Assembly (NCBI GenBank): GCA_002749535.1
Contig: MZZL01000405.1
Coordinates: forward strand, 248,001-312,000
Reading direction: 5' to 3'
Length of the DNA: 64,000 bases
Source: Apophysomyces variabilis
Taxonomy: Eukaryota > Mucoromycota > Mucoromycetes > Mucorales > Mucoraceae
Shown here: one piece after another, positions 39,891 to 50,523 of the stretch
How positions within the stretch are numbered: position 1 is the stretch's first letter
Layout: each line of letters begins with the position of its first letter
Notes under the pieces: model-generated
Databases searched by the model: none
The model's input: the letters and a program-made list of their open reading frames with translations, nothing else
Told to the model about the DNA's origin: nothing
Program-made: the position numbers and the translations under genes

Positions 39891-41140
39891 TTGGTACCTG
39901 GCGTTGCAAGCACTGGATTGTGTTTCGTTGGCACTCACACAATCTTCCTTGCCGCCACTCCGTCCTCGGATGTGGTTTTGGCCCTCCAAGCCACGCTTTA
40001 TTTATCTTCTACTTCTCATCACCTTTCAAGCCGCGCAAAGCGGTGTTATGAGTTTCCGTGGATGCTAAATGAACAACTGGGACAGCTTGTCAAAGAGCAG
40101 TTGGCGCTCGAAAATGAAGAGGCTGATTACCTACCAAATCCTCCATGCTTGGAAGAGGTTACCGAGTAGACTAGAAGTGAAAATATTAAGAAGTTTGAAT
40201 CAAACTTGCCTGTCCATGAAGGAGGCAAATGGACTAGAACAGGGGCACTCAACAAGGTCTTGTACCCCAAAGTTAAGAAATACAAACTCGATGGATTGTC
40301 CGTCGTATTACAGAAATATAAAAATGGTGACAAGCTTAGAGCCGCAGGACGAGCAGCTACAGAGGCATACGAAGAACTCTACGAGATTATTCATCGGGAA
40401 ACAGAAGATTGAACGGGAGAAGAACTCGAACGAGTTCTCGAACGCTTGCGTAGGTTGACAGTCATTGCCTTCGCAAATGGGAAGAAGATCGATACTGAGA
40501 CAAAAACATCTGCAATAAAGCCCTTAGACTCCCGAGTATTGGAGATGAGAGCAGCAAGGATATGGCTTTCACTGTCAAGGAATCAAAGCTCTCAAGGGGA
40601 ACCAATTCAGAGACTCTGTCTTGCACAGTGCAGTTATCGTTCGAGAACAAACCAAGAATCGGCCTATATTGGACTGCACCCGGATCAACAAGGATATTCA
40701 GTGTCAACATTTCCGTATGGAGGGAGTACCTGCGTTAGGGAACTGATCGAACCAAACGAATGTATGGTGAAGATAGATCTGAAGGATGCCTACACAGTGG
40801 TGCTAATTCACTAGTCATGTCGCAACTACCTATCATTCGCTTATCGTGGCGTTGTCTATCAGTACCGGTCGCTACCATTCGGTATGGGTATGAGTCCCAG
40901 AGTGTTTTGTAAGGTTATGCGATTGGCCATGGAACCATTGAGGTGCCAAGGAATTCGTCTGGTATATTATCTGGACGACATTTGTTTGTTGGGTCACACA
41001 GTAACACAACTGAAACAACATAGTCAGCTGGTACTGGAATATCTGATAGGACTTGGGTTCCTAATTGTAGCGGTGCATGCTACAGATAGGTCTATATGGC
41101 CTTGTGTGCGGATTGGCCTGTATAGGCAAGGATTAAGATA
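39891..41140 (+). mobile_element. decayed DIRS-like retrotransposon (ORF1 and reverse transcriptase)
   Basis: Two coding relics lie in order. The first (about 40060-40490) resembles the ORF1/gag-like protein of Mucorales DIRS elements, with HEGGKWTRTGALNKVLYPKV and GRAATEAYEELYEII. The second (about 40640-41070) is a reverse transcriptase with RPILDCTRIN, VKIDLKDAYTVV, YQYRSLPFGMGMSPRVF and the YLDD catalytic box in RLVYYLDDICLLG. The phrase 'MEGVPAL' between them is characteristic of DIRS-type RT. In-frame stops (for example after DAYTVVLIH at about 40813) and frame changes show it is dead. The tyrosine recombinase, RNase H and terminal repeats were not found, so the ends are approximate. 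Confidence 0.7.
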
Positions 41141-41386
41141 GCGATCCTTTGTACTTCACTTATTTGTACATTTACTCTCCGCGCACAGACGTTGTATACG
41201 TATAAAGACGGATCCTGAAATCTTAGGATCCTCACGTTTCTGATATCCTCAAAACGGTTACCGTTCCTGACACACATCCCACTATAGTACTTTCTCGCCC
41301 ACACCCTATATACTTGCGTATACGCTCTTTGTAAGCAGATAGCAAGGTTGGCCATAGGCCATGCTTTTACAACCACAGTCGTCACA

Positions 41387-41895
41387 ATCAGTCGGGATCG
41401 TCCAGATGCATGTACCAGCAACCTTGATGGTATGATGTGAGGAGCAGCGCTTGGCTTCGGTGAAGTGAAATGCTTCAGCCAAATGGGGCAACAAGTTTGT
41501 TATTGACGAAGGCCTCGTACGACTCGCCTTATTTGCCAAAAATTCAATTGATGTTCATAATTTGCATGGAGTTCTTGTGTTTCAAGTGATTGGTCGCCAT
41601 GCCCTTTTTCTATGTGGTCAATGTTTTGAATGACACACTTTATGTCACGTTAGAAATTGGGAAATAGAGTTACTTGGTTCTTTGATGAAGTTATCAGCGC
41701 ACGTTGCCCAAGCATAAACGATTATTGGATACATTGTTCTTGTACGATGATATGCGTGTTTCTTGGACAGCCACGGAGACTAAGCGTTTCACCACGAGAA
41801 AACGCAAAACTTTAGCTGCGGATATCCAGAACAATATTATTAACAAGACGAAAAACTGTAAACGTCCATCCATTACCTTATTCAAATACCAATAA
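41387..41895 (+). pseudogene. eroded fragment of an unidentified Mucoromycota protein family
   Basis: Plus-strand pieces in two or three frames: RDRPDACTSNLDGMM, then GAALGFGEVKCFSQ after a stop, then WGNKFVIDEGLVRLALFAKN with SIDVHNLHGVLVFQVIGRHA, then KHKRLLDTLFLYDDMRVSW to a stop at 41895. From memory, the pattern G-x-GEVK ... LxRLxxFxKxxID ... FQxxGxxxxF recurs in a large uncharacterised family of Mucoromycota, but I cannot verify this here. Several frame breaks argue for decay. Function is unknown. Confidence 0.4.
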
Positions 41896-42234
41896 ATCCC
41901 ATCTTCATTTTCTTTATTTCAAATAAACATATCACGCATTTCTATGGAGCATAGCTAAATGAAGGAACAAGAAACAAAGAGACGCAAGGGCACCTATTTA
42001 CTTATTACAAATAGTTATGGTAGGAAGAAGAAATAATCCAAGAAGCCAACAGCAAGTCATTTATAAAATTGGGCCAATCAGCATGGTATAAAACACTCGA
42101 GACTCCAGTCCCTTATGGTCCTTTATGGTCCTTTTGCCTTTGTTTTTCTTTCTTCGTTGGGACACTTACGGAAAATCTAGTAGATTGAAGGACCGTAAAG
42201 AGAGGCAAAATATTTGAAGTTATTTAAATATAAA

Positions 42235-42320
42235 CTATCGCATGCTTCACTGATTCTAGTCGTTAGTCTCCTAACTCTACTCTTGACAACGGACCAGAAC
42301 TGCTCAATTGGATTCTCGTT
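42235..42320 (-). pseudogene. second transposase C-terminal fragment
   Basis: On the minus strand a separate NPIEQFWSVVKSRVRRLTTR motif appears just past the end of the first transposase relic. It is a second copy of the same DDE-family C-terminal signature with different residues, so it comes from another insertion or an older duplicate. It is too short to say more. Confidence 0.55.
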
Positions 42321-42335
42321 TGACTATTTACTGCT

Positions 42336-43491
42336 GCTTACCTAATTGTTTTATCTCTTCATTTCTGGCTTTTGATGAAGTCGTTGGTCATTTACATCGG
42401 CACTTTGCTTCGACATTCTATCCCAACACATGTATGAATGCGAAACGAAACCTTGGAGATGACTTTTCTCCACACTTTCGCAGGCTTCCCTGATGTTGTT
42501 TATGAAGTGTCTCCCTGCAAAAGTCTATGACTTTTGACCTTGCCCTTTGCCACTGCCCAGAATTGTTCTATTGGGTTAATCTCAGGAGAAAAAGTAGGAA
42601 GGTGCACACGTTTATATCATCGATACTCGATGTACTTCTTTATGCTCTTATGTGTGCGAATAGGTGCATTATCCATCATTGTATTATGACCTTTCATATG
42701 TGGATGCTTGTCCATTCCATCTAGAGTTAAATTTAAGAAACTAATGTATTGACCTGTTATAGTTCCTGAACTTATATATCCATCAGCCTTTTTCCTCCTA
42801 GCAGGTCTTAGTTTCTTTACACCACTTGTAATCAAACCTGCAGCAGAGATAGCGCTCAATATAGACGTTGTGTTTCCTCTCGTTATAGGTCGGGTAAGGA
42901 TAGAACGAGTACCTTTTGTAGACCAAGCTCTTGAGCGTTTCACATTAGTATCAAAAGCAGACTTGTCAAGAAACAAGCAATTTGTTAAGAAGTTCATGTC
43001 TGTATTTTCCTATTTACAAACCCAATCGGAAATCTGCTTTTTTCAACGAAAGGTTGCATTCACTTTTCATAAAGTTATGAACAGCGCTGCGGGAAACTTT
43101 AAGATCATTGGACCGTTTCAGTAAATGTCAGTCACTTCAACTACAGCGACAGGGGGATTAGCATTGATGAAATTGACAACAGCTTTTTTATGCTCATCGG
43201 TAAGAATACACTTACTCTGTTACAACTGTCAAAGACGTTATCAGGGCATATACTATACAGATTAACATATCTCTCCACCGTTCGAATGTGTATACCCATC
43301 TGTTTCGCTGCAGCTGATGCACTCATACAATTTTCAATATTCTGATCGAAAAACCTGGCCTCTTCCTTGACTGTATAGCGAACATAATTTCTTTTTGGTT
43401 TTGGCTCCTCCATACTGATGTCTTCATCTTTTGAGTTTTCTACCAACATTGGGCAATTAAGAGAAGACTCGCCAGAGGTTGCATTTTTCAA
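42336..43491 (-). pseudogene. Tc1/mariner-type (DDE) transposase, decayed
   Basis: Minus-strand relic. A helix-turn-helix-like N-terminus (43491-43240; SASAAAKQMGIHIRTVERYV) is followed by a frame-broken stretch. Then comes a catalytic core (42997-42617) with CLFLDKSAF, ITRGNTTSILSAISAAG, GTITGQYISFL and MDNAPIR. The end, LPTFSPEINPIEQFWAVAKG (about 42604-42545), is followed by a stop and frame change. The DKSAF, MDNAP and NPIE positions correspond to the DDE triad of the IS630-Tc1-mariner superfamily as found in fungi. Stops and frameshifts make it inactive. Terminal inverted repeats were not identified. Confidence 0.75.
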
Positions 43492-43939
43492 GTAATCGGT
43501 GTGAGTGGTAATAGTTTCAACAATAAACTAATTCCGATCGACAATGTACTATTAGGGTATAACGGGAGTGGGTCGTCAACAACATTTCCATGTCCGTCTT
43601 TAATATAAAATTAATGTATTTATGGTAATTGTAAAGAATTGAAAACAAAAGACGAAGAAAAAAATGCGTCTCTCCCCAATTTCTGTTTTTCGGGTGCCAA
43701 GAACGATATGATTTCTAAACAAGCTTTTTAAAATCATTGTCGCACCACTCGATATTCCCTTTTTGCTTACACTATAGGTATTCTTTTTTTTCTTGATTTC
43801 CGACACTCACATTGTTAAGGCACGCAGACTGTGTCTCCAGTTGCCGTAAAACTCGAGAGCAGCAGAAATGGTTTCTTTTGAATTAGTGAATCGCTCGAGA
43901 ACCAGTTTAGTTATGTATCGTAAATATAGCAATCCGAAT

Positions 43940-44290
43940 ACCTAAGGGGAACAGACGCTGATAGTGGTGATATTTTGCTGATTTCTAACCGGAAAAAGAG
44001 AAAACATTCTAGGTCTGCATTCACTGTACCACACCGACTGAGATACCTCATAAAGATTCGTGGAGGCACGGACGTCACGATCCCAGAGCGCATCGGATAT
44101 AATTTTCCTGCGATGACAAATAGTCATCCACGGTTAGCACTAAATCTTGAAACTGCTTTTCTCTCTTCTTCAGACTGCTCCAGAGCTTTCCAATAGCCCT
44201 CGAAAGACGACTTTTATACTTCATGTTGTTGTGGTGGCCGAACAGCCCGTTTCCAATAGCAATCAACGGCATCTTCCCGTTATTGACGAT
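43940..44290 (-). pseudogene. decayed TnpB/Fanzor-like (RuvC, Cas12f-type) nuclease fragment
   Basis: On the minus strand, 44272-44075 encodes PLIAIGNGLFGHHNN and a basic helix (IGKLWSSLKKREKQFQDLVL) ending VDDYLSSQ. In an overlapping frame, 44035-44015 encodes WDRDVRASTNLY. In TnpB and Fanzor proteins a VDEYxTSxxCxxC zinc ribbon is followed by the third RuvC motif DRDxNAxxN. The spacing here is too short: the zinc-ribbon segment of some 30-40 residues seems deleted and the frame shifts across the gap. Such proteins are OMEGA-type RNA-guided nucleases linked to transposons. No guide-RNA scaffold or element ends were recognised. Decay and short length keep confidence moderate. Confidence 0.5.
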
Positions 44291-44664
44291 GTTAACCTTC
44301 TGTTTTATTCACCGGGAAAATCTCTTGTTAACAGCCGTCGATCTCACAGCCGATTCTGGCCGCTGGATACTCCTGCAAAGTGTAGTTATGCTTAGTTCTT
44401 CTAGCTTCAATAAAGAAATATGTCACTTATATTCCGTGAACTTCTGTACAGCTTGACAATTGTTGTGGATATTCTGTTATACCAAGTCTAATGACTTTAA
44501 ATCCAAAAGGCAATTTGATAAAGTGAATGTATTCATAGTTATGGTATTTACGTAGTTTGCCTATTTTGGATTACGCCGGTAGTGCTGAGCGTAATTTTAA
44601 TTTGACGTTGCGCAGCATTTTTTTTTATTCTGGGCAGGTGTGAAGCATTTCCCCAACGTTGGCT

Positions 44665-47123
44665 ATGGATATTCAAGCCAGAGACGAGTTGATTCGCTTG
44701 ATAACAACAATTACAGAGACTGGAGAATGGACATTAGATGCAGCCAAGCTAAAGGTACAATGCCAAAGTTATTTAAGGCTTCGCCTCTTTACTGACGGCA
44801 CGCACTAGTCTATCAAACGTATATGTAAACAGTCGGACACGAATGTTGACATCGCCTTTGATCTGATCGTTGCCCAATTGAAGAAACAACATTCACAGGT
44901 AGCGATTATTAGTTCTCTTGTTGAACAAATTGAAGCTAAGAATCTATAGATCCGTTATTCATCGTTGCAACTTATAGAATCGTTATTTCAGCGATCGCAT
45001 CGCTTTCGAATACTTCTTACCGAAGAATTCCCCTTGCTTCTCCAGCTTACGGTCGGCATTCACCAGAAAAAGTTACCTCCACCTACTGAGGTTGCGGATA
45101 AACTGAGACAATACGCAATTACTTTGACAAAGGAATGGCTGACAAAGTTTGGTGATACGTATCGACCGATTGGAATCGGTTACGACTATTTAAACCAAAG
45201 AGGATTACTAGTGCATAGTACATCGTTACAAGCGATACATGAACATGAGAATGACCAATCAGGTCGGCAGACTCGGATGAAAATAATTCAGGAGCAACGT
45301 TTCAGTCGGATAAAGACTGATATGAACGAGCATCTTGATCTTATTCAGGAAAATTTGAGAAATATGGTAAGAATACGTCAAAATAAAGCTATTACGTTGA
45401 AATCGGCAACTTGAGGATCTGATGGACATGTCCTGACAGAATACCTATTTTGAAATGCTTGTACCAAAAAATATTCCAAACGCAGGGGAAGACATTGACT
45501 TTGAAGCCTTGATATCTGGAAAAGCGGACCAGGGCATTGTAGAAACTGATTATAAAGAAGTAAGAAATATCTATTGAGGGCATTGCCTGGTTCTTAATAC
45601 GGGATATACCATCATCAGAGGATCATGTCACATGGATTAGCTTCAAATCGATACAATATTACGATTGAGTTGTCCGAGAATTCTATGATGGACGAAGTTG
45701 AGGAAACTGAGGAGAACAAGATCATTTATGAACAATTACGCGAAACCTTTAAGCTGCTTGAGACAAAACATGTTCAGCAGGTGAATGGGTGGATAAATAC
45801 CCTTATTAAATTGGACCGTACGGTAATTATTATTTCGAAGGAAGATCTGTTTGATATTAGTTGCACTTAATAATGTGTGTTACAGGATAAAAGTGAACGG
45901 GAATCAATGATGAAGCAGCTAATTGACGTCAAAGGGGAAATGACTGAAACATTAAGGAAGGCCAATTTGCTGGGAATTACCTTGCCTTCAGAAGATAAAC
46001 CTCGCCAAACAGACGATCAAATAAACGAAGACAACGATGAATATAGTGATGAATTATTCGAAGATATCGAGATACCCGATTTAGCAGAGCAGACACCTGA
46101 ATCAGGCCAAGATGATTCAAAACCGAGTATAACTATTCCAAGTGTTCATCTACCGCCATCCCAACGTATTTTTCCTCTTGCCTACGAGCCAGCAATGGCT
46201 GAAGACGTAACCTACAGTGGTGGCCTCGCCATTCCTTCCAATTTGGATAGCACTAAGTAGGGATACATTTACTATACAATATGCATTAATCAAAACTTTA
46301 GAAAATCAAAGGCCAAAGGTAAAGAAAAAGAGGATCCAGTTAGAGAAGGTAAGATAGTAGGTAAATCTTTGACGGTCCTTAACTGCATCCTATAGAACAC
46401 TTGAGGATAGCACCTGTGGTTGAGGTAAATTGTTGGTTTTAAAATGATGTGTTAAACGAGTTGGATGTAGTGGGGCGATGATCTTTATTACTGGGATAAG
46501 AAAAACGTCCAATTTAATACCAGCGGCATCGGTAAGTTCAACGGGCACGTCTTTGCATTATCTTACTTGTATCAGAGCGTTCCCACCGATTCATGGGCGT
46601 GGGTGAAGGGACACAGGAAATGCCTGAACATTTACTGGAGAACCTGAGGAAAAGGACGACTTTTTACAGATCGCAACAACCTAAGGAGTTACCAGCGTGT
46701 AAGGCACCCTTACGAAGTGGTGGTCTGTGTCCTCGGCGAGATCTTGTGCAATGCCCATTCCATGGCAAGATTATTCCGCGTGACGATTTTGGGCAACCGC
46801 TTAATTTAACTCTCTCTCAAGAAGAAGGAATTGCAGGCAGTAGCAGTACTGGTAGCCGTAACAGCGCACATGCGTTGTGGCAAGAAATTGAAAAGGATGT
46901 CATGACGCAGGCAGGGCAGAAACATATCAGCAAGGATGCAAAACAGCGTAAAAAGAAAAAGGCGACCGCATTGATTGATGTGCGAAAGAAAAAAGAAACG
47001 AGCTATACTCGACTGCAGAAAAAGCTAAATGACCCAAAGATAAAGCAACTTGTCGAAGAGGCAGCAGAACATGAGCAAAGCATCAAGTTACGAGATCAAC
47101 AAGTTTCAAGGTGGCAATATTAG
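44665..47123 (+). CDS. UVSSA: UV-stimulated scaffold protein A homologue
   Basis: Ten exons, 44665-44754, 44809-44898, 44950-45366, 45440-45559, 45619-45822, 45886-46256, 46302-46348, 46396-46424, 46471-46531 and 46576-47123, give 658 residues. UVSSA acts in transcription-coupled nucleotide excision repair: it is brought to stalled RNA polymerase II by CSA and recruits TFIIH. The N-terminal VHS/ENTH-like helical domain holds IRYSSLQLIESLFQRSHRFR. The middle is charged, with an acidic stretch SDELFEDIEIPDLAE near 345-360 in the region where TFIIH p62 binds in animals. The C-terminal domain has the family's block WGDDLYYWDKKNVQFNTSGI, SHRFMGVGEG, and a zinc-binding CKAPLRSGGLCPRR with CPFHGKIIPRDDFGQP. 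Length is close to human UVSSA (709). No disruption seen. Confidence 0.92.
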
Positions 47124-47733
47124 ATTGATATATAAGCACAGTTATTTCTTGTCATTCTATTATTTTTGTATATATTTGAAAGATTTTAACTTTTATAGAT
47201 CCACGTAACGCTTTTCCCGAAGTTGCTATATTTAATTAAAGAAGATTCTATCCTAATCCATATGTTCTATACTCCCTTAAGGGACGTCTGAATACAGTCT
47301 TTAAAATCTACAAACCATAGTTTATCAGTTGGAAAACTTTTTTTGTCTTGATACTACAGTACACAATGCTAGTTACCCATTCACAAAGCTCAACAGTACT
47401 TTTACTAATCAGTCATTAACAGCACCTAATTACAACAAGAATACAATTATTCCATCTATTGCGAACATACTAATGTATAAGTAACTGACACTTTAGCATA
47501 ATGTGCTTTATTTCCCAAAATTAAAGTCGCATCTAGCAAATTCACTTGGCGCATTTTGGAAACTGGGCTTGACGCTCACAAACCATATTAATTGTCGTGC
47601 TATAACAGTTGGAATTGACCAATTTTACATATTTGTCAGAAATCTAACGACGCCATACCCAGCTCCCCGCCAAGTGAATGCAAGATGCATATATAAATTC
47701 CAATTCCAATGGCCTGCGATTTTGTTTTTGTAG

Positions 47734-48294
47734 GTTGCGAATCATTTTCGGGAAATCCTGTATAAGTTACTTCCTAGATGGTTGACATTCGGAATCATTC
47801 TGTTTGTTGGTTTTTTTTCCTATGCGTTTGCCGTTGCAAACGATGCTGTCGCCTATTCAGGCTATTCTTCTGCCAGTGTTTGTCTCCACCGTTGATCAGC
47901 TTGGAGGCGAATATTTAGGTCGCTTCTTCACGCCCAGTATACCTTATACGATACAGGTGATTGTCGTGTATACATTGTTCTTCATAACTGCTTGCATTAA
48001 ATCCCTGCAAAACCGGAGACTGGCAAATCACTGATCGTAAAAGCGATAGATGCTCTTCCGATGCTGTAGCATGTGCGTAACATATCTTTCCAACCTATCA
48101 ATGTTAGCCGTCTTCCTACTTGGCATTTTTTTCTCGACGCTCTGTATCTCCGGGCTCTCTTTTTTCATTCAACTCGACCTGCAACGTGGTACAAACGTCT
48201 TTGGTTGCATAAAGTTTTAGCTACTAACAATCTCAGGCTTAATTTCCTATCCCATTGCGCGTTTCTGGCTTTGATGTCGAAAGCATCTTTATAG
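47734..48294 (+). CDS. possible multi-exon membrane-protein segment, unidentified
   Basis: A hydrophobic open segment after an acceptor at 47733 reads LYKLLPRWLTFGIILF. With introns at about 47803-47851, 47957-48017, 48068-48108 and 48191-48237 (the last with a perfect CTACTAAC branch site) it continues through PVFVSTVDQLGGEYLGRFF, TGKSLIVKAIDALPM and PTWHFFLDALYLRALFF to a stop at 48294. Several donors are weak and other parses leave frameshifts. It could be the membrane N-terminus of the neighbouring ZRG17-like transporter, a separate small gene, or a decaying one. The 5' exon was not found. Confidence 0.35.
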
Positions 48295-48736
48295 TTATTA
48301 TTGTCCATTCTAAAATATAGCAGGATGTCGATCGGAGCGTTAGACACACTTACAATAGCATAGCTTTAGAATAATTTATGAAGCTTAAACCGAATCGAAC
48401 TAAGCTGATATATATTGACCGGCTAAGGATTCTTCAGTGCCATGTTCAGTTGATAACCAACAGTTTCATGACTATATCCATGCCTGTGGTTATCTGATCA
48501 AGCAGATAATGGCCAAGGTGTAACAGCATAGGACAAATGTTATTCCCCTCCCCTCCAAATTGGATATTGTTATTGTCCACTTGCTTGCAGAAATGACGTC
48601 CAATTAATGAGGGCCAATACGGAACAACTGTCACTTCGTCCCGCTTATGTGTGGCAGATGGTCACAGAGCTATTTCGTGCTCCCTTCCTGCCTTTTCGAT
48701 TATCCTATCCTTCAGTGTAATTTCCACACTTTGGCT

Positions 48737-50470
48737 ATGCAATCAACAAGGCAATTCAAAAAATGGAAACCTTCAGACCGACCATCAGGAACATCATCTA
48801 TTCCATCAAGCGATAATCGTCTGACGGATGTACCACAAGCGCCCCAGCCAACAGTGACAGTTCAAACAAGACTGCCTTTGCAATTTCAACGGACTCCTTC
48901 CCTGACAGTGCATGAGACTAACGTCAAGGCACAGCAATCGGCGAACACTGTCCACAAGGCAGTTTCATCGGAGGTACACCGTATGGATTAAGTAAAGCAT
49001 TATCTAAGACCATCATTATGTAGCAGACCCAACGTCATGACCCTTCTACAACAGCTACAAACGCTGAATTTGCTCACATAACATCGCCCTTATCATCTCA
49101 TATGGACGCTTATTCCCTGTCTCGCCAAGACACCGCACGTTGGTATTGCAGCGATAAACATCGTTCTTTCACTCCGGTAGACATTCCAGCCTTACCTTCA
49201 TGGCACGAAATATTCTCCACGCTTTCACCATCTCAAAAAACGGTATTCACGTGGTTTATCATTCATGCAATCATGAGTATATTAGTCTGGATCGCAGGAA
49301 CTTACAAAGAATGCTTAGGTAGGGAAAAACAAAGTTTCTGTTATGCATTGAAGTTCTCATACTGATGTTTGGCAGCCGTGACTGGATTCTCGTACCTCGC
49401 CTTTTTTGACGCTTTGGGAGTTCTTAATATGTTTGTATCCACTGTAATTAGAGGAGATCAACGTTATAGTGCTTGCAATACCAAAAGGCCATATGGGTAT
49501 GGTTGACGACATATGACCTTTGTTCGTGTTGAATCTAAGCTGAAGCATGTAGTGCACGTCGAAAAGAGATCATATTTTCGTTGGCAATCACTATATACTT
49601 GCTATTTGCAGTCTTATACCACACAAAAGAAGTAATGGAACACGTATTGTTGGCTGATCATCAAAGCAATAACGAGATGTAAGTTAGCTGAATGGGTGAC
49701 CTTTTTTGATGTAAACGTCCTTCTAATATGTGAAATAGAAGTAAAGGTTTCGGAGTTGGCACGTTCCTGTTGATATGTCTCAGTCTTGGCTCAACATTTT
49801 TCGCCTGCGCTGGACTCAGGAACCATGAGAATTTTGTTCGATGTACGTACATAACATGAAGTTGGACCACAATTTTTTAATACGATTTTTTTAGTTTTGC
49901 GGCGAAGACCGCCTACTGTCCATGGATTCTCCTACAATGTCATTAACCGTGCCAGAGTGCATCCTATCAGTGGTTTACTATCGAACATCTATTCGTTCTC
50001 GATTGTTGCCTGCGGGTGCATCATTATTGTCTGCAACCTGTTTGGTTTAAATACACCCATTGTAGATACATTTTTAGCTTTTGGGGAGTCAATTATCATG
50101 TTTTATCTGGCTTATCCAACAGCTAAGGGGTTAGCCAAAGTTCTGTTGCAAACTACACCGGACTCGCTGTTCAATGGTGTTGAAAATCGACTTCGCGAGG
50201 TAAAGAATGAATCAACATGACAAATCCCTAGATTTTTATGTGATATTTTAGATTCGACAAGATCCAAATGTGGCTGCGGTTGACAGGGTCCATTTTTGGC
50301 AAAATACCTATGGTCAATGTGTCGGCACTATCGAAGTGCAGTTAAGAAGCGAGGCAGATGAACAGGCTACATTGAGATTTATATACCAAAAACTTGAAGG
50401 TTTAACGAGTAACGCAATGGTGGATGGTGACAGGAGCGAATTGACAGTGAGCATCATTAAATTGGCGTGA
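48737..50470 (+). CDS. ZRG17-like cation diffusion facilitator (zinc transporter)
   Basis: Exons 48737-48973, 49027-49318, 49376-49496, 49553-49678, 49747-49841, 49895-50199 and 50252-50470 give 464 residues. Residues 1-150 are Ser/Pro/Gln-rich and cytosolic. Then transmembrane segments follow: SQKTVFTWFIIHAIMSILVW, FSYLAFFDALGVLNMFV, RPYGARRKEIIFSLAITIYL, and RVHPISGLLSNIYSFSIVAC with the following helix. The cytoplasmic C-terminal domain has VDRVHFWQNTYGQCVGTIEV as in CDF proteins. PYGARR replaces the usual HPYGxxR, and the intramembrane HxxxD pairs are not obvious, as in Zrg17, the partner subunit of Msc2 that moves zinc into the ER. An alternative acceptor at 49738 gives a hydrophobic frame that does not splice onward in phase. 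Confidence 0.78.
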
Positions 50471-50523
50471 ACGAGGCCAAAGAAAAAAAAACTACGCCCA
50501 TTGCCCTTTATGCGCTTTTTTGA

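Noticed and set aside
42108..42205. Near-palindromic CTTTATGGTCCTT ... AAGGACCGTAAAG as transposon terminal repeats
   Set aside because: Both arms lie on the same side of the transposase relic about 60 bp apart, and no matching copy was seen near 43500, so they do not bound the element.
49797..49800. Apparent one-base deletion (frameshift) in a T run in the ZRG17-like gene
   Set aside because: Using the acceptor at 49746 gives an uninterrupted, in-phase reading to the C-terminal domain, so no mutation is needed.
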